Of a stretch of DNA of 64,000 bases, positions 42,150 to 54,785 are shown in pieces. Under the pieces are notes generated by a model. It saw nothing but the letters and a program-made list of their open reading frames with translations. It was not told where the DNA came from and did not search any database. This stretch comes from Plasmodiophora brassicae (taxonomy: Eukaryota > Endomyxa > Phytomyxea > Plasmodiophorida > Plasmodiophoridae), in NCBI GenBank assembly GCA_039704465.1, contig JASFAU010000011.1, forward strand, positions 1,054,001 to 1,118,000. Reading direction: 5' to 3'. The position numbers and the translations under genes were made by a program. The first letter of the stretch is position 1. Each line of letters opens with the position of its first letter.

Positions 42150-45100
42150 CATGGCCGGGAACGACGACGACGAGGCGTTCGTCGCGCGGGAGCGCTATGA
42201 CGCGCTGGTTGCCGAGATGGAGTCCGACCGCGTCAACTACCGTATGGGCGGGCGACGCCGGTGTCGGGCGGGACGCGGGTACTGACCGCGATGGGCACAG
42301 AGCAATTGCTGCACCAGTGCGAGCGTGAGAAGGAGGCGGCCGTGAACCTGCATGCCTCGGTCGTTGCTGAACTGTCAACCGTTCGGTCGCAGCTCGACCG
42401 CCAGACCGGCGAACTGGCAGCGTCAAAGTCTGCCGTCGAGACGATCTCGGCAGAGCTACGTGCGGCGCGCGCCACCGCCGACGAATTGCAGGCGCGCCTG
42501 GACGCGGACGCGCGCAATCGTAACGTCCTGGCCGAAAGCCAGGCCATTATGGACCAGGAGATGGATCGCGCGCGCAGCGAACTGGAACGGTATTCCAACA
42601 GGGTCGTGCTGATGGCGAAACAGGTCTGTTAACGTTGTGGTTTGCAAATTCGTGCTGACCGGGCTGTGTCCGCATGCGTACAGATCAGTGATACGGAACG
42701 GGCGCTGGTTGCAAAGGAAGCGCAGCTCAAACCGCTGCAGATTCAGCTCTGTATGCTGTGATCGTTGCCGTTCTCCGCGGTTGTTTAACATGCACTGGAA
42801 CAGCTGAAGCGCAGCAAGCGAAAGAACTGCTCGAGAAACAGAACGCGGCGTTAATGGCCGAGGTTACAGTCCGGGCGGAACAATTGCTGTCTGTACAGCG
42901 CAATCACGGTAACGAGATCGGGGCGCTGACGGGGGAGATCGAAGCCCTGAAGTCGCAACGGGCTGAATGGGAGGCAAGGTGCGTCAGCGTTGGGTATTCG
43001 TGTGTGTGCACCTGTCGTTATAGCAAGTTTATCAGATATGAGGCAACCGCCAAGGAGCTTGTCGATGTTCAGCAGCGTCTGACGGAGGCGCAGCTCGCCC
43101 TGCAGGAGGAGAGATCAGCGAACGCAAGGATCATGAGCGAATACCAGGGTATGTTCCCTGGTCACGCGCTTCCAAATCGGCTGTTGATCTGCGAAACCAG
43201 GCGAACTTGATGCTGAAAAACGTCTGTCTGCCATGTACAAGCGCAGCATGAACGATGCGAAGGCGCAGGTACGTCGCATTGGAGCGAAAACAAAGCGTTT
43301 CCGGTAACGAGTGGCTGATTCCAAAAGGTTTCGGAACTGGAAGCTGCTCTGGGATCCGCCAAGGCCGACAACACATCTTTGTCGGACCTTGCCACATCGC
43401 TGCGCAAGCAACTGGACGAATCCATCGCGAACGCTGAAGCAACCTCTGCCGAGCTCGGAGCAGTCAAACTTGAGCTTGAAGACCTTAAACGGGATGCGGC
43501 TCCCTTCCTGCAGATTACTGCGCGTATGATTCTGATATTCTTGTGTACGGTTGACCTATAACGTGCTTGTTTGCAGCCGACGCTCGTATCGTTGCCGAGG
43601 CAGCGAACGGTCTGAACATCGAAGATGTCATGTCGCGCTTGATGCTGTGCAGTGACGCTCTGCTGGCGGAACGTGCGAAATCCCGCAAGCTGGAGCTATA
43701 CCTGCAACAGATTCAGGATGAGGTTCGCATAGGCGGTCAGGTCTATCATTGGTGGTTCATCTGATTTCCGCTTCTTTAGATTAACGAGCAGATGCCGATT
43801 CTGCAGGAACAGCGCGCAGACTACGAAAGTCTTCTAAAAACGAACCACACGCTTGCACTCAGGGTACAAGAGTGCAACCACCAGCGAGATTTGCTCGAGC
43901 GAAAGCTTCACGCTGCCGTCAGGAATACCCAGGAAGAATTTAGGCGGCGGCAGCTTATACAAGATGATTTGAACCGTTTCGTTGAGCAGGTTTGTCCGAG
44001 CGATAATTTCTATGCCCATGTTATTGATATGATGTTGAGCAGTTCAAGATTCAGGGATTGATTCCTGACACGTATCGAATTGCCTCGCCTGAGACTGCGC
44101 TTCAGATTGCTGATGGCAATGGTCGGTGTGAGAAGCGCACCGTCAGGTCGCATTCTGATTTAGATGGTAGGCCCGACAAGTAGCATTGAGGAGGTCATGC
44201 AATGGAAATCTATCGTTCGGCAACTTGAGAAAGACCTTAAGGATAGAGATTTACAACTCGCCAAGCTCGAGACGCATATTCAAGTGATAGAGGCCCGCCG
44301 TGTGGAATCTGATGTTGCTCCCGCGCTGTCATTTCCAGTCGCTGAAGGGTTAGTATGGTGGAGACGGATACGTATTGTTCACGAGTGCCAACTTACTGCA
44401 ACCAGGTCTGCTGAGCTAGAGATTACGGTATCGTCATTGCGGCAGCAGGTCGAAATGTTACAGTCCGAGAAGAGGGCCAGCGAGCGGCAGCTGCAAGCCG
44501 ATGTTGATGCTGCGCGAGATGCCCAACGTGCCATTGCCATCGAGCTGGCTGCCGCAAAGGGTCAGGCTGACATACTGCAGCAGAAACTCGACTGGGCTAC
44601 GAGACAGGCGGAGAGAAGCGCGGACGAGGCTAGTCGGTTGCGGTTGGTCCAGTTGTCCTTTCAGGGTTTATTCCAGTACTGATCATGCGAATGCTTAGGG
44701 CCGCAGACTCCCAAAAAGATGCACTGCTTTCATCCTGTCAAGAGAGGGTTGCTTCATTGAATGCCGAACTATCCGAATCGGTGCAGCGTTACTCGCGTGC
44801 ACAGAATCAGTTAGCTCAGGTTCGATCTTGTATTCAATCAGGATAACGATATATTGACTTGGTGTACCCAGGTTCGAGCACAGTTAGAGCTATCGCAGCA
44901 GGCCGAAGTCCGACTGTCGCAACAGTGCGGTGACATGGCCATAATCCGAGCGCGGAACGATCAGCTTCTTGAGACCCTGCAAGCGGTTCAGCAACGGTAT
45001 TCGGCGTTCTATCTGACGCATGCGTTTCGACATGAGTCTGAGACTCCAGTTCAGTTTGAGCGAGGACTCGTCCTCCGTAGTGGCAGAACTTACGGCTGAG

Positions 45101-48100
45101 AAAGAGCGCATCTACAAGGACTTCCTCCATATTCAGAAACAGGTCGCGCTAGAACGTCGAACCCACGAGCAAGATATTAAGGTTTGACGTTGGTTGTTCA
45201 TTCTTCAGTTGCGTCCTCTGACGATATTGTAGGTCCGGGAAGAGGAGCGAGAATCGCTTAAACGCGCGCTGGAGGATGCGGAAAGGGCACGGGATGAGGC
45301 GCAGAGCGAGCTGTCACGTTTGGCCTCCGCCGCAGCGGTTGCTGAACAGGCGCACGCCGACCTTGTTGAGAAGTTGCGGGCCGTTACGAATGAACGGGAT
45401 GTCCTTGCAGCTGGTCATGGTCATGACCAGTCTCAGCGTGCTTCCCGACAGCTCATGATTGAGCTTGCTCATGCGAAGGTCTGAATCGGCACTGTCGCCA
45501 TATGCGACTTGCAGTAATCCGGTTCTCAGACTGAAACGGATTCCCTGCGCGAATCACTGGAAGCAAAAACCACCGAAGCATCGGAATGGAAAGCACTGGC
45601 GTCCCAGCGACAAGCCACCTTGAACGAATTGAATGCGTCGATGCAAGCGTTTAGGCAGAAGTCGTCTGACACTATTCGCGCGTTGGAAACGAGGAACGAG
45701 ACCTTGATGCAGCAGATCTCCGAGGCTGACCGTGAGATTGAACGGCTTATGGATCGCGTCACTCAGGTACTGGACTGCTTCGTGTCACGGTAGCCTGCGC
45801 GGCTGACGTTTCAATCAGTCTGAATCCATGTCCGAATCTGCCTCACGTGAATCGTCGTCTCGCGTGGAAGCGGCGGAGCAACGTGCGGTGCAAGCAGAAC
45901 AAAAGTTCGAAACCGCACAGAGAATCGCCGATGAAAAGGATCGTGAGGCACAGCGATACCTGAAGAGGTTTATCACGCCCTTGTGCTGTTCGTAAATCGT
46001 TCGTTAAGCCTGCTTGCAGGTATGAAGAAGAACTGACCCTTCACGCGCAAGCCGTTTCGTCTCTCGACCAGCTTCGCTCCCAAATTGCCTTTTTGGAATC
46101 CGAATTGGCCGTTGCCCGCTCGAATGAACAGGACGCGACCGCCGCTCTCGCGTCAATTCAGGAACAGTTCACCACGCGGATCAATGAGCTCAATGCTCAG
46201 ATTGCCGAGGTAAATTGGTGTGTGCTTTTCTATACTTTGTAATGTCCCAAAACGCGCGCAGGCTCGACAAGCAGTCGATTCTCTGACCAGACAGAACGAC
46301 CTGCTGCTGGCTCAAATCGAAAGCGGACGTCGTGTCGACGGCTCTGCCACTTCATCGCCGACTGGAGAGACTGGTAAGGTCTTTGTAAACAGCTGGGGAC
46401 TCCGACCGCTTATACGGGGGTGCCACAGATCGCCTTCGCGAAATCGTGTCGCATTTGCGCTCCGAGAAAGAGATGGCCTGTGGCGAGGCTGAAGCGGCGC
46501 AACGCCAGACGTTGCGGCTGCAGACCGAGGCACAGCAGCTTCGTCAGGCACTTCAGGAAGCGCGCGAGGCTCTCGGCAAACTTCAAGAGCAGCACAGCCA
46601 ACGCGATATTCCGCAGCAAGCAGTGCCGTCGACGCCTGACGCTGTGCTCCTCGAAAGCAACCAGATGCTTCGGTCGCAAAAGGTCGAGCTCATGCAGAGA
46701 TGCCAGCAGGTTCGTTTGCGGCCAGCGGTGCGGCGTCAGTTTGTAACCGAATTGGCTGTAGTTGGAGGATCGCGTGCGGGAACTTGAAGTTGCTGCCGAG
46801 CCGTACGAGGCTCGCATTACCGATATGCAATCGACAATTGTTCGACTTGAAGCCGAAAAGGCGGCCATTCAGGCAGACGTCCAGCGCTGGAAGGATCGCA
46901 ATGCTGCGCTTCTCTCGCGTTACGACCAAGTTGATCCCGAAGTACATCGCGAACTTCAGAACCAGCTCAACGAGGCCAACAGTACTTTGGAATCGCTGCA
47001 GGCGGCGAAGTCTGAGCTGGAGTCCAAAGTGGCCGAGTATGAATCGAAAGTCGCCGACCTTGAGGCGCAACTTGCGAAAGCAAGCCAGGGACAAGCTGGT
47101 CTCGAAAACCTGCGCGTACGTCATGTTTGCTGTCCAGGCTGCGTCACCCGTAACCGTGTTCGTCAGAAATCTGCCCTGTTCAACCTGCAGACCGTGAACC
47201 AGCTGAAAAAGGAGCTGTCCATGCGTCCGGATCCTGAGGCCGTTGCTAGCAAGAATGAGGCGTCGGCACGAACGATTAAGGCGCTGCGCGATCTGTGTTC
47301 CCGTTTCCGGGCTGCTCTCGAGGCACGCGGGTCGGCAAACGATCGTATCAATGCCGATACCCTAGCCCGCCTGGACACAGCCAACCAGCAGGTTTGGCCG
47401 TTGCGTTTTCATATTACCGTACCAGACTTAATGGGTCACCTTCCTATCTAGATTGGCGAACTTGAAGAGAAGCTGTCCACTGCCGACGGTGCTATTGCTG
47501 ATCTGAAACGCGACATCGATAACATGCAGCAGGTGCGTCGTCTGGTTCGGTGCACTCAGTGTGAGACTAATTGCCGTGTTCCTGCACAGGAACGCCAACG
47601 TTCCGAGTCCGAATTGCTGGAGCAGATCTCCGCATTGACGGCAACCGCTGCTGCAGCGGCAGCTGCACAACAGAAAGACCACCCACCTCAGCAAGAGCAG
47701 CAGGAACCGCCACAAGAGCAAGCGGCACCTCAACCCGAGGAGGCGCTCACTCGCAAGCGGTCAGCGTCCCCTGGACGTGCTGAACCTGGCGGCGAAGAGA
47801 TCCATGCCAAGAAGCCCCGCACCGAGGAGCCAATGGTTGTCGAGGACGTTGTCCCAGAACAGCACGCATCATCCCAACCTGCTCATGTCGTTGAAGAAGA
47901 GGGAGGAATTGCCGACGAACCGCGTCAAGAGAGACGGCGTCGTCGGCTCCGGCGCGTTCGCCCGAGGATAGAGGAGGAAGTCGAAGAAGCACCTGCTCCT
48001 GAAGAGCATCCGTCGGTAGCGGAAGCCATTGAGGAAGAGTTGGGGCTGGCGATGGACGAGCAACAGGCCGCCCTGACGGAGGAAAGCGAGGACGCCGGTG

Positions 48101-48204
48101 CTGATATGGAAGCGGGCCCGGATGACGATGGCGACGCGAACAATGACGGCGAGTCGGACATGGAGTCTGGTGAGATCAACGTCGATGACGATATCGGTGC
48201 ATAG
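42150..48204 (+). CDS. TPR: Nuclear-basket nucleoporin TPR/Mlp-like
   Basis: A long multi-exon gene encodes a coiled coil over nearly its full length. It starts MAGNDDDEAFVARERYDALV; the first donor is at 42242 and the next exon begins QLLHQCEREKEAAVNL. Later exons show heptads, for example around 44160-44660, 45540-45760, 46446-46690 and 46762-47115. The C-terminus (47590-48204) is Pro/Gln-rich, then has a bipartite-type basic cluster (RKRSASPGR...KKPR) and a very acidic end (ADMEAGPDDDGDANNDGESD). A long coil plus NLS plus acidic tail is the TPR/Mlp1 layout. Exon borders in 43-46 kb are approximate; several introns there are AT-richer. The role would be scaffolding the pore basket, mRNA export and spindle-checkpoint support. 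Confidence 0.75.
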
Positions 48205-48324
48205 TAAAGATGATGTTGTCGTCTGCGCTCATGCTTCGTTATGCTCATGAACGTACTTGGATACAAAGTGGATACGCATTCATTGAACACCGATTTTCAC
48301 GACCCATCAGTGCAACGACCATCC

Positions 48325-49611
48325 CTATTGCTCTTCCCATGGGACGATGTCTGACTGAACGACCGCATCCTCAACATTCAACTGATAGAGACCAGTCAAC
48401 CACCACAGCGCACATGAACGACATGCAGCACGACCAACCGTGTAGAGCAGTGCACCTGTATCTGGGTCTTTCGATTCCCGTAACAGGTGGTGGAAGTGCA
48501 GGTCGGACACGATCGTCTTGAACTCCCTCTCCGAGTGGACCAATGCAAACTCCCGCCAATCTTCGAACGTCAGGCCGCGTGCGCCGCCTTCGACCGCCAG
48601 TTCACGTAGAGCGCGATTTTGCCTATTTGTCAGAACAGCCATAATGTGGCCGACACTGGCCAGCGGAGCCCCATCGTCTGAAGGATACAGTTACAATCCG
48701 ACGATGAATACTGACGGTTGCGGAATACATTTGCCCTCCTTCTTCTTCCGCCTTTGCCTCAGGACAGCGTCGGCATTCGCCGTCTCGCTAATGTAAGGAA
48801 GGAGGGTGTCCACAGTCACGTAGACAAACCCGAATGCACCCGCTGTGGCAGAATCCCATACTGCACAAGGAAAATAAGAGTATGGTTCCCAGCAATCTCG
48901 TAGCAATGTCCCATACGCAGCGGCACCCGACAGTGATCGATCGAAGCGAGTACACGAATCCGCGGCGACGACGCCAGGATGCTCAGCGTAGTCTGAATCT
49001 TGGGCGTCCGAAATCGCGGTCCGTCCAGGTTATGCACGACGAGGTACATATCGGTCTGGCTGTCATCCAGCGCTCTGGCAATTGCGCGAGCCGACTTGAA
49101 CGGATCCCTTCTCGTCACAGACGTGTCTGCAACCCGTGCCGCGATGATGGACAGCAATGTCGACAAGCAGAACACGTCGGCATAGCCTGATGCGCCAATG
49201 GGATTAGCAGGACGTAGCACAGGGGCCATAACGGGGTGCATCAACCTGATATAATGATGCAGGGCAATTCGCCGAGGAACTCGTCGGCGAACGTTTCAAC
49301 CACGTGACGCTTCGACCCAAGTCCATGGACACCAACGTTGAACCCAGTACTGCAAACGCGAACGTCACGCGGGCGCGAACCGCGAACCGGTTTCGATTGT
49401 ACCTGAGCATATCGAACCAGAGATCGTAGTCGGGGCGCGCATGCGCCCCGTTCCGTTCCTGGATGGCCTCCATGACACGTACACGATCGCGATCGCGCAT
49501 GGCCTGCAGCTCGTGCCACAGCTCTGCCCCGGACGTCGTCTTCGGCGGCGGCTTCGCACCCAGCTCGAAGAACGACGGATCCGCCTCATCATCGTCCTCG
49601 CCGGCACCGTA
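48325..49611 (-). CDS. ORC2: Origin recognition complex subunit 2 (N-terminus unresolved)
   Basis: At least six exons join in frame. AELWHELQAMRDRDRVRVME and DYDLWFDMLS lead into TGFNVGVHGLGSKRHVVETF (the ORC2 Y/H-GLGSKR block). Next are YLVVHNLDGPRFRT, RIRVLASIDHCRVPLLWD, FVYVTVDTLLPY, then GAPLASVGHIMAVLTNRQNR and the winged-helix GLTFEDWREFALVHSEREF. The last 19-codon exon (48381-48325) ends VPWEEQ. These align in order with human ORC2. The 5' boundary at 49611 is a tag acceptor; the first exon upstream could not be fixed. ORC2 is a core subunit of the complex that licenses replication origins. Confidence 0.9.
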
Positions 49612-50160
49612 CTACCCCCCGCGAAACGTCATCGGCACAGTCGCGCGCGACAGACGCACACGCCACGAACCGTCGACACGGGCCGAACGCCACCGGGACG
49701 ACGACGACGACGACGACCACGACCCGCACCTGTCGGCATCGCGCGACCAAAATCCCAAATGACCAAAACGGCCGGCTACCACCCGCCCCCCTGGTGTGCA
49801 GCTCGCACTGCAGCCGCCGCCGCCCCCGACCGTCCCGCCGGCACTGTCGGATAAAACGCGCTGTGCTGGAAACCTGCAGCGACGTGGCGACGTGGTATGG
49901 CGGTTTGCAGCTCCTGGGTGGGCGTAGCGACGCGGACGCGGCGGCGGCGGCGGCCTCCATGCTGCAGCTCGCACGGCAGCGGGCCGGTGCGCCGGCAGGT
50001 TGTTGTGGGAGCGGACACGTTACTGAACGTTACATGTTACTTGTGCACACGTGGCGCATGGCGTGTGGCATTGTGCAAACGGGCGGGCGGGTGGCGGGTG
50101 GGCGGGCGCCCATCGTGCCGCAATGGGCGGGGGCGGTCCGGCGCCTTGCGCCAGGTCCGC
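49612..50160. other. Divergent region, ORC2 / BRCT gene
   Basis: The missing first exon of ORC2 and the promoters of both genes should lie here. Long GC-rich open frames occur on both strands but show no conserved motif. Confidence 0.35.
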
Positions 50161-52272
50161 ATGGCGCGTCCCCGCGGTGGCGTGGACCTGCGCCCGGGCG
50201 TCGACCCGCCCGGGATCGAGGCGCCGGGCGGCCTGCGCCGGTCGCGCTCGTCGCTGTGCAGCTCGTCGCTGAGCACGCTGACCGACCTGCACCCGGGTGG
50301 GCCGGCCGCGTCGCCGCGGGCGGCGGCGAACGTCGGCAGTATTGAGGCGACGCAGGCGCTCGACGAAATCGACAACGCGTATGATGACGATGACGTTAAC
50401 GATGACGATTCCGGATCGTTTTTCGAACTGGACCTGTGCCTGCATGAGGACCTCTCGTTGCCGTCGCCCGTCGACGACGATCCGCCGGCCACGTTCAGCG
50501 ACTCCCCTCCGATGCGGGCTCCGGCTGCATGCGGACCAGCTCCTATCCGGCCATATCCTCGGCAGAAGCAGCAACCGCACTCAACGTCGCCGGCGCGAGC
50601 CGACCAGTCTCCCGCCGTATCGCAGCCGCTTCCTTTCCATGCGTTGCAGTCTGCTGTGCCTGCGTTGCGCCAACGCGAAGACCATTGCAGTGCATCACCC
50701 GAGTCGACCGATCATGCATCAATCGACCGCCGCGAACAGCATTGGCCACACTACGATGCAGTACCAGTGACGGCTCCTCCTGCGGGCAAACCTTCCGTTG
50801 GTTCGCACCCAGTGCCCGCCAGTAACCTGCAGGATTCTCCACGCGTCCCGCAGGAACAGCCGGTTCGCATGGAGACCTCGCCGGGACGGGACAACGTCGT
50901 CGCGGATGTGCCGCAACCAGTGCCTGTCAATGATGACGACCGTCCGCCGTCGTCCGGTTTGCTCGGTCGGCCCGACCAAGCGCTGTGCGCCGCATCATCG
51001 CCCGGTCCAATCGCTTCCAGCGTTCGGGTCGACACAGACGATGTCGACCTGCTGCAATGCTCGCGTCGCTCGTTGGCCTCGTCGTCGTGTGAAGCGCAGG
51101 TGTCCAGCCAAGACGGCCAAGGTTTGGCGCCTTCATGGGCAGATCACATTGTTGTCATGGGCACACCTCAGCCACACGACGTCGACCAAACGAACCCTGT
51201 ATTCGAGGTGCCGAGAGACGTCAACGACGACCTCGTTGTCCTGGCTACGCCGCCGACGCAGATCATTCAGGCGTCTATGCTGAAACCGCAAGAGAGGCAG
51301 CGAACGAGAAGGAAACGGTCGATGCCCAGGAGCCGTCGATCGTCCAGCGTGGCGTCCAAGGATGCGGAAGACGCGCGCGTCTCCAATCGTAAACGCGTCA
51401 AGTTCGCACCTGTCGTCACGCACGCCAGCAATGACCCCGATGACGACGACGACGACGACGACGATCAACGCACCGGCAACGTGAAGGATGACCTGTCCGG
51501 GCTCCTGTACGGCTTCACGTTCCTGACGACCGGGTTCTCCCGCACGTGCCACCAGGAACAACGCCAAGCGTTGCTGGACGCAATCGCTGCGCTGGGTGGC
51601 GTTGTCGGCCGTAACGACAGCATTCATGAGTTCGTCAACGACGGCGACGATCGGGACCAGCACATACGTATCGTGCTGACGAACGGCGTTCCTGGCCCCA
51701 CGTGGACCGCCAAAGTCGTCTACACGCTCCTGCGAGGCGTTCCGCCGGTGAACGCCACCTGGGTCAGCGCCTGTCGACAGGAGCGGCGCATCCTCCCGTT
51801 GGCCCCGTTCTCGTCGTCGGATATCAACAGCGTCCCGGGCCTCAGCCAGACTCACGTCCCGCCTCGAATCCGGATCGAACGCGTTCTGTCCAACCTGCGA
51901 ATCGCCTACTTTGGACCCAATGTACGTTCGCCGAACATTCGTCCGCCAATGGACTTCGCATTGACGCGCTCCCATGCAGAAGCAGGACTTTCTCGGCGTC
52001 ATACTCGCGGGAGGTGCCCGGATCGCCCGGCAGCAGGCGAGTACATGCGCGGATTGGTGTCGCGGGCGCGCCTGACGTCTGTTTCGCAGAAGCTCGCTGA
52101 CGTCATTATCCTCAACGAAGACGACGAGGCCAGCGCCAAGGCCAAGGAGCGCATCAAGACCGCCCGTAAGCAGGGCATCCCCGTCGTCACCCTGCAATGG
52201 CTCAAGGATTGCGCTCGATTCCAACGCGCCGTCAAGGTCGCCGACTCACCCTACCGTCTCGATCGGGCGTGA
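50161..52272 (+). CDS. 53BP1/Crb2-like tandem-BRCT checkpoint protein
   Basis: Three exons (50161-51921, 51980-52036, 52090-52272) encode 666 residues. The first 440 residues are low-complexity, Ser/Pro/Asp-rich, with many SP/SQ sites and a basic stretch (RRKRSMPRSRRSSS). BRCT 1 begins LLYGFTFLTTGFSR and ends NATWVSACRQERRILPL. BRCT 2 begins LSNLRIAYFGPN, continues across the introns (KQDFLGVILAGGARIARQQ, KLADVIIL) and ends GIPVVTLQWLKDCARF. The arrangement resembles 53BP1, Crb2 and Rad9 DNA-damage mediators that bind phospho-histone H2A. No Tudor fold is obvious. The second intron uses GC-AG splice sites (cag|GCGAGT). It diverges from ORC2. Confidence 0.8.
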   Translation: MARPRGGVDLRPGVDPPGIEAPGGLRRSRSSLCSSSLSTLTDLHPGGPAASPRAAANVGSIEATQALDEIDNAYDDDDVNDDDSGSFFELDLCLHEDLSLPSPVDDDPPATFSDSPPMRAPAACGPAPIRPYPRQKQQPHSTSPARADQSPAVSQPLPFHALQSAVPALRQREDHCSASPESTDHASIDRREQHWPHYDAVPVTAPPAGKPSVGSHPVPASNLQDSPRVPQEQPVRMETSPGRDNVVADVPQPVPVNDDDRPPSSGLLGRPDQALCAASSPGPIASSVRVDTDDVDLLQCSRRSLASSSCEAQVSSQDGQGLAPSWADHIVVMGTPQPHDVDQTNPVFEVPRDVNDDLVVLATPPTQIIQASMLKPQERQRTRRKRSMPRSRRSSSVASKDAEDARVSNRKRVKFAPVVTHASNDPDDDDDDDDDQRTGNVKDDLSGLLYGFTFLTTGFSRTCHQEQRQALLDAIAALGGVVGRNDSIHEFVNDGDDRDQHIRIVLTNGVPGPTWTAKVVYTLLRGVPPVNATWVSACRQERRILPLAPFSSSDINSVPGLSQTHVPPRIRIERVLSNLRIAYFGPNVRSPNIRPPMDFALTRSHAEAGLSRRHTRGRCPDRPAAGEYMRGLVSRARLTSVSQKLADVIILNEDDEASAKAKERIKTARKQGIPVVTLQWLKDCARFQRAVKVADSPYRLDRA

Positions 52273-52491
52273 CGCGTGCGCCCTTCGACGAGGGGACATC
52301 ACGACGAGGATCGTGATGGGCGTGGTCTCCTGATTCCGACGATTCCAACTGCCACGTCATCTCCCACCTGTTGAGCCGGCCACGGCAGTCGGCGAACGTC
52401 GCGTCGGAGGGCCAGGTCCGAACGATGCCAATGGCAGGTCTTACTATGTACTGATAGATAGGTATAGCAGGAGCGGACCGCCGTCATGGGA

Positions 52492-54410
52492 TCAGAGTCG
52501 TTCCACGGGTGCCCCACCCGGGTCGCAGTCGCCGGTGGCGCGTTCGATGGCGTCGTGGTACGATGCGAACAGGTGGCTGACGAACATGGTGGGCGTGGCG
52601 CGGATCCCGTCGTAGTCGTCGTCCCAGGACAGGTCCCATTCGGCGTTCGCGGGCCGCAGCGGCACCTTCCGCCCGGGAGCGAACAGCGGCCTGTGCCGCT
52701 CATCGTCGACCATCCGCGCGACGCGCTCCTCGATCTGCCGCTCGACCGCGGCCACGTCGAGGCCGTCCAGGAACTCGGCGAGCGCGGCGCTCAGCTTCGA
52801 TTCGTAGGCGCAGGCCCATCGGCGCGGCATGCGGGCGCGGGCCGCCGAGTCGTGCAGCGCCGCCGACAGCACCGCCATCTCGCTGACGAACCGTTTGAAC
52901 CCGTGCAGCGTCATCTGCGTGACGACGTCGTCGACCACGTAGACCTGGTCCAGGTCCGGGATCGGGCGCGCCGCCAGCTCCTCCGACACTGCGCACGCGA
53001 TCATCAGACCGACACGTCGGCGGCGGTGTTTCACATGCGGGGCTGCTTACGGATTGGCGGGCAGGCGAACGCCACGCACCGGACCGGGCGGGCGGTGACG
53101 CCGTCCAGCGGGTGCTTCTGCAGGATCAGGTGCAGGGCGGTGGCGGTGCCGGCGCCCAGGGAGTGCCCGGTCAGCATGATGCGGTAGTCGGGGTGTTCGC
53201 CGAGGAACGCGGCCAGGTCGCTGCTGGACCGCAGGCGGTCGTGCACGTTCACCGCCGACGTCCAGATGCCGGCGTGGGCGTACCCGCCCTCGAAGCCGGG
53301 CGGCGCGTCGATGGCGATGGCGTCGGCGCGGATGTCGGTCAGGACGTCCGAGACGGTGCACGACCCGCTGATGCTGATCCAGACCTCGCGGCGCCGCCGG
53401 TCGACGGTGCAGATGAACGCCGGCAGGCAGACGGTCGGCGTGAAGTTCCCGTCGATGATGTCGTCGTCGTCGATCTGGCTCAGGACGCGGAACCGCGTCC
53501 GGCGCCGGTGCTCCCGGGGCGCGCAGATCGACCCGCACCCGGTCAGGTCCGGCTTCGTCATCCTGTCCAGCAGCAGCGCGAACAGGCCGTACGCGTCCGT
53601 CGAGTATCGCAGCGCGCGACGGTACAACGCCAGCGTCTTCGGGTCCAGGTCGGCGACGCCCGCGTCCCGCGTCATGCCGCCCTCCAGGTCCGGCTGCTTC
53701 GACCGGATGCGGTACTGCTGCCAGGCCTGGACGAGCTCGAACGCGTCCAGCGCGGAATGGCTGTGGACGGACGAGGCGAGGTCGGCGATCATCATCTTGA
53801 CGACGACCTCAAAGTCGTCGAAGGCGTCCGCCGAGTACTTGCGCTTGACGCAGCCGTAGACGGAGGCGATGGACTGGCCCGACAGGGCGGACGCGACCAG
53901 GACGCGCAGGGCGACGTACAGCCAGACGACGGTCAGGTACCCGGCCATGATGCCGGGCATGTGCCACAGGCGAGGGAACACGACGCGCAGCACGGTGAGG
54001 ATCACGGTCAGGACGGTCAGCGCCCCGATCAGCACGTACGGGACCAGGTCGGGGATCGCCAGCGCGTGCCGATGCTGCATGAAACGCGTGGACAGCGACG
54101 ACACCTGCAGGGCGATCGTGCAGAGCAACGTGGCGGCGAACACGCCCAGGTGCAGGCCCATGGCGACCTGGACAAACGCGTGGTTGTTGCCCGAGAACGG
54201 CGTCGGCACGAACGCAAAGTGCCGGTCGAACACGCCGACGACGATGAAGGCGAGGGCGGACAGCAGCGCGGCGCTCAGCAGGATCAGGGCCGACGAGACC
54301 AGCAGGAGCGCGCGGTGCCTGCGGATGCCGATCATGACGAACCCGGCCGCCAGCTTCGACGTCGTGTCGATCGACGACCGGTGCCGCTCTGGGCGCTTCG
54401 GTGCAGTCAT
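52492..54410 (-). CDS. Diacylglycerol lipase-like (class 3 lipase), four-span
   Basis: Two exons (54410-53051, 52988-52492) encode 618 residues. Four membrane helices in the first 180 residues (LLLVSSALILLSAALLSALA, VAMGLHLGVFAATLLCTIAL, VLIGALTVLTVILTVL, YLTVVWLYVALRVLV) precede a class-3 lipase domain. The nucleophile is in RIMLTGHSLGAGTATA (Ser about 417), and the acid Asp is in YVVDDVVTQM just after the splice. This is the layout of sn-1-specific diacylglycerol lipases. It would release a monoacylglycerol such as 2-arachidonoylglycerol from membrane DAG. The C-terminal 120 residues include a charged coil and WDDDYDGI. The catalytic His was not located with certainty. Confidence 0.88.
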
Positions 54411-54785
54411 CCTCCTATCGTTATCGCTATGCTGGCCTCTCAACTAATGCCCACGCGTGTGGAAATCGGCTGCGGAAGCAGGGGTGATGTTGGGCGTGGG
54501 ACCAATCCCGCGGATCAATCCGGGTGTTGGTTAAGTGCCCCTGACGAAGGTGGCTGAATCAGACATCTGTGGGTTGGGGACGAGGTTGCACCTTGGCCAT
54601 ACCCGCACAGTCGTAACCGTCAACAGCAGCGCCCGGTCCGCCCCTGCCATGAGGTTGCGTTCTCTCTCCAGGGGGAAGCACCCGCGCGTACTGCTTTCGG
54701 GCAGGTTGTGGGGCGCGGAAAGGCACTCGAACGTGAATCATGATGGGGGTTGACCCCGCGTCCCAGAGGCAATTGCTTGGCGAAG
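54411..54785. other. Divergent intergenic region, DAGL / ankyrin gene
   Basis: The starts of two diverging genes are about 375 bp apart, so promoters are expected. No gene or recognisable motif is seen. Confidence 0.4.

Noticed and set aside
52486..54557. Long plus-strand frames (about 233 and 481 codons)
   Set aside because: They are antisense to the DAG-lipase gene, have no start-domain logic and are Gln/Asp/Arg/Val-rich, as expected of shadows in GC-rich DNA.
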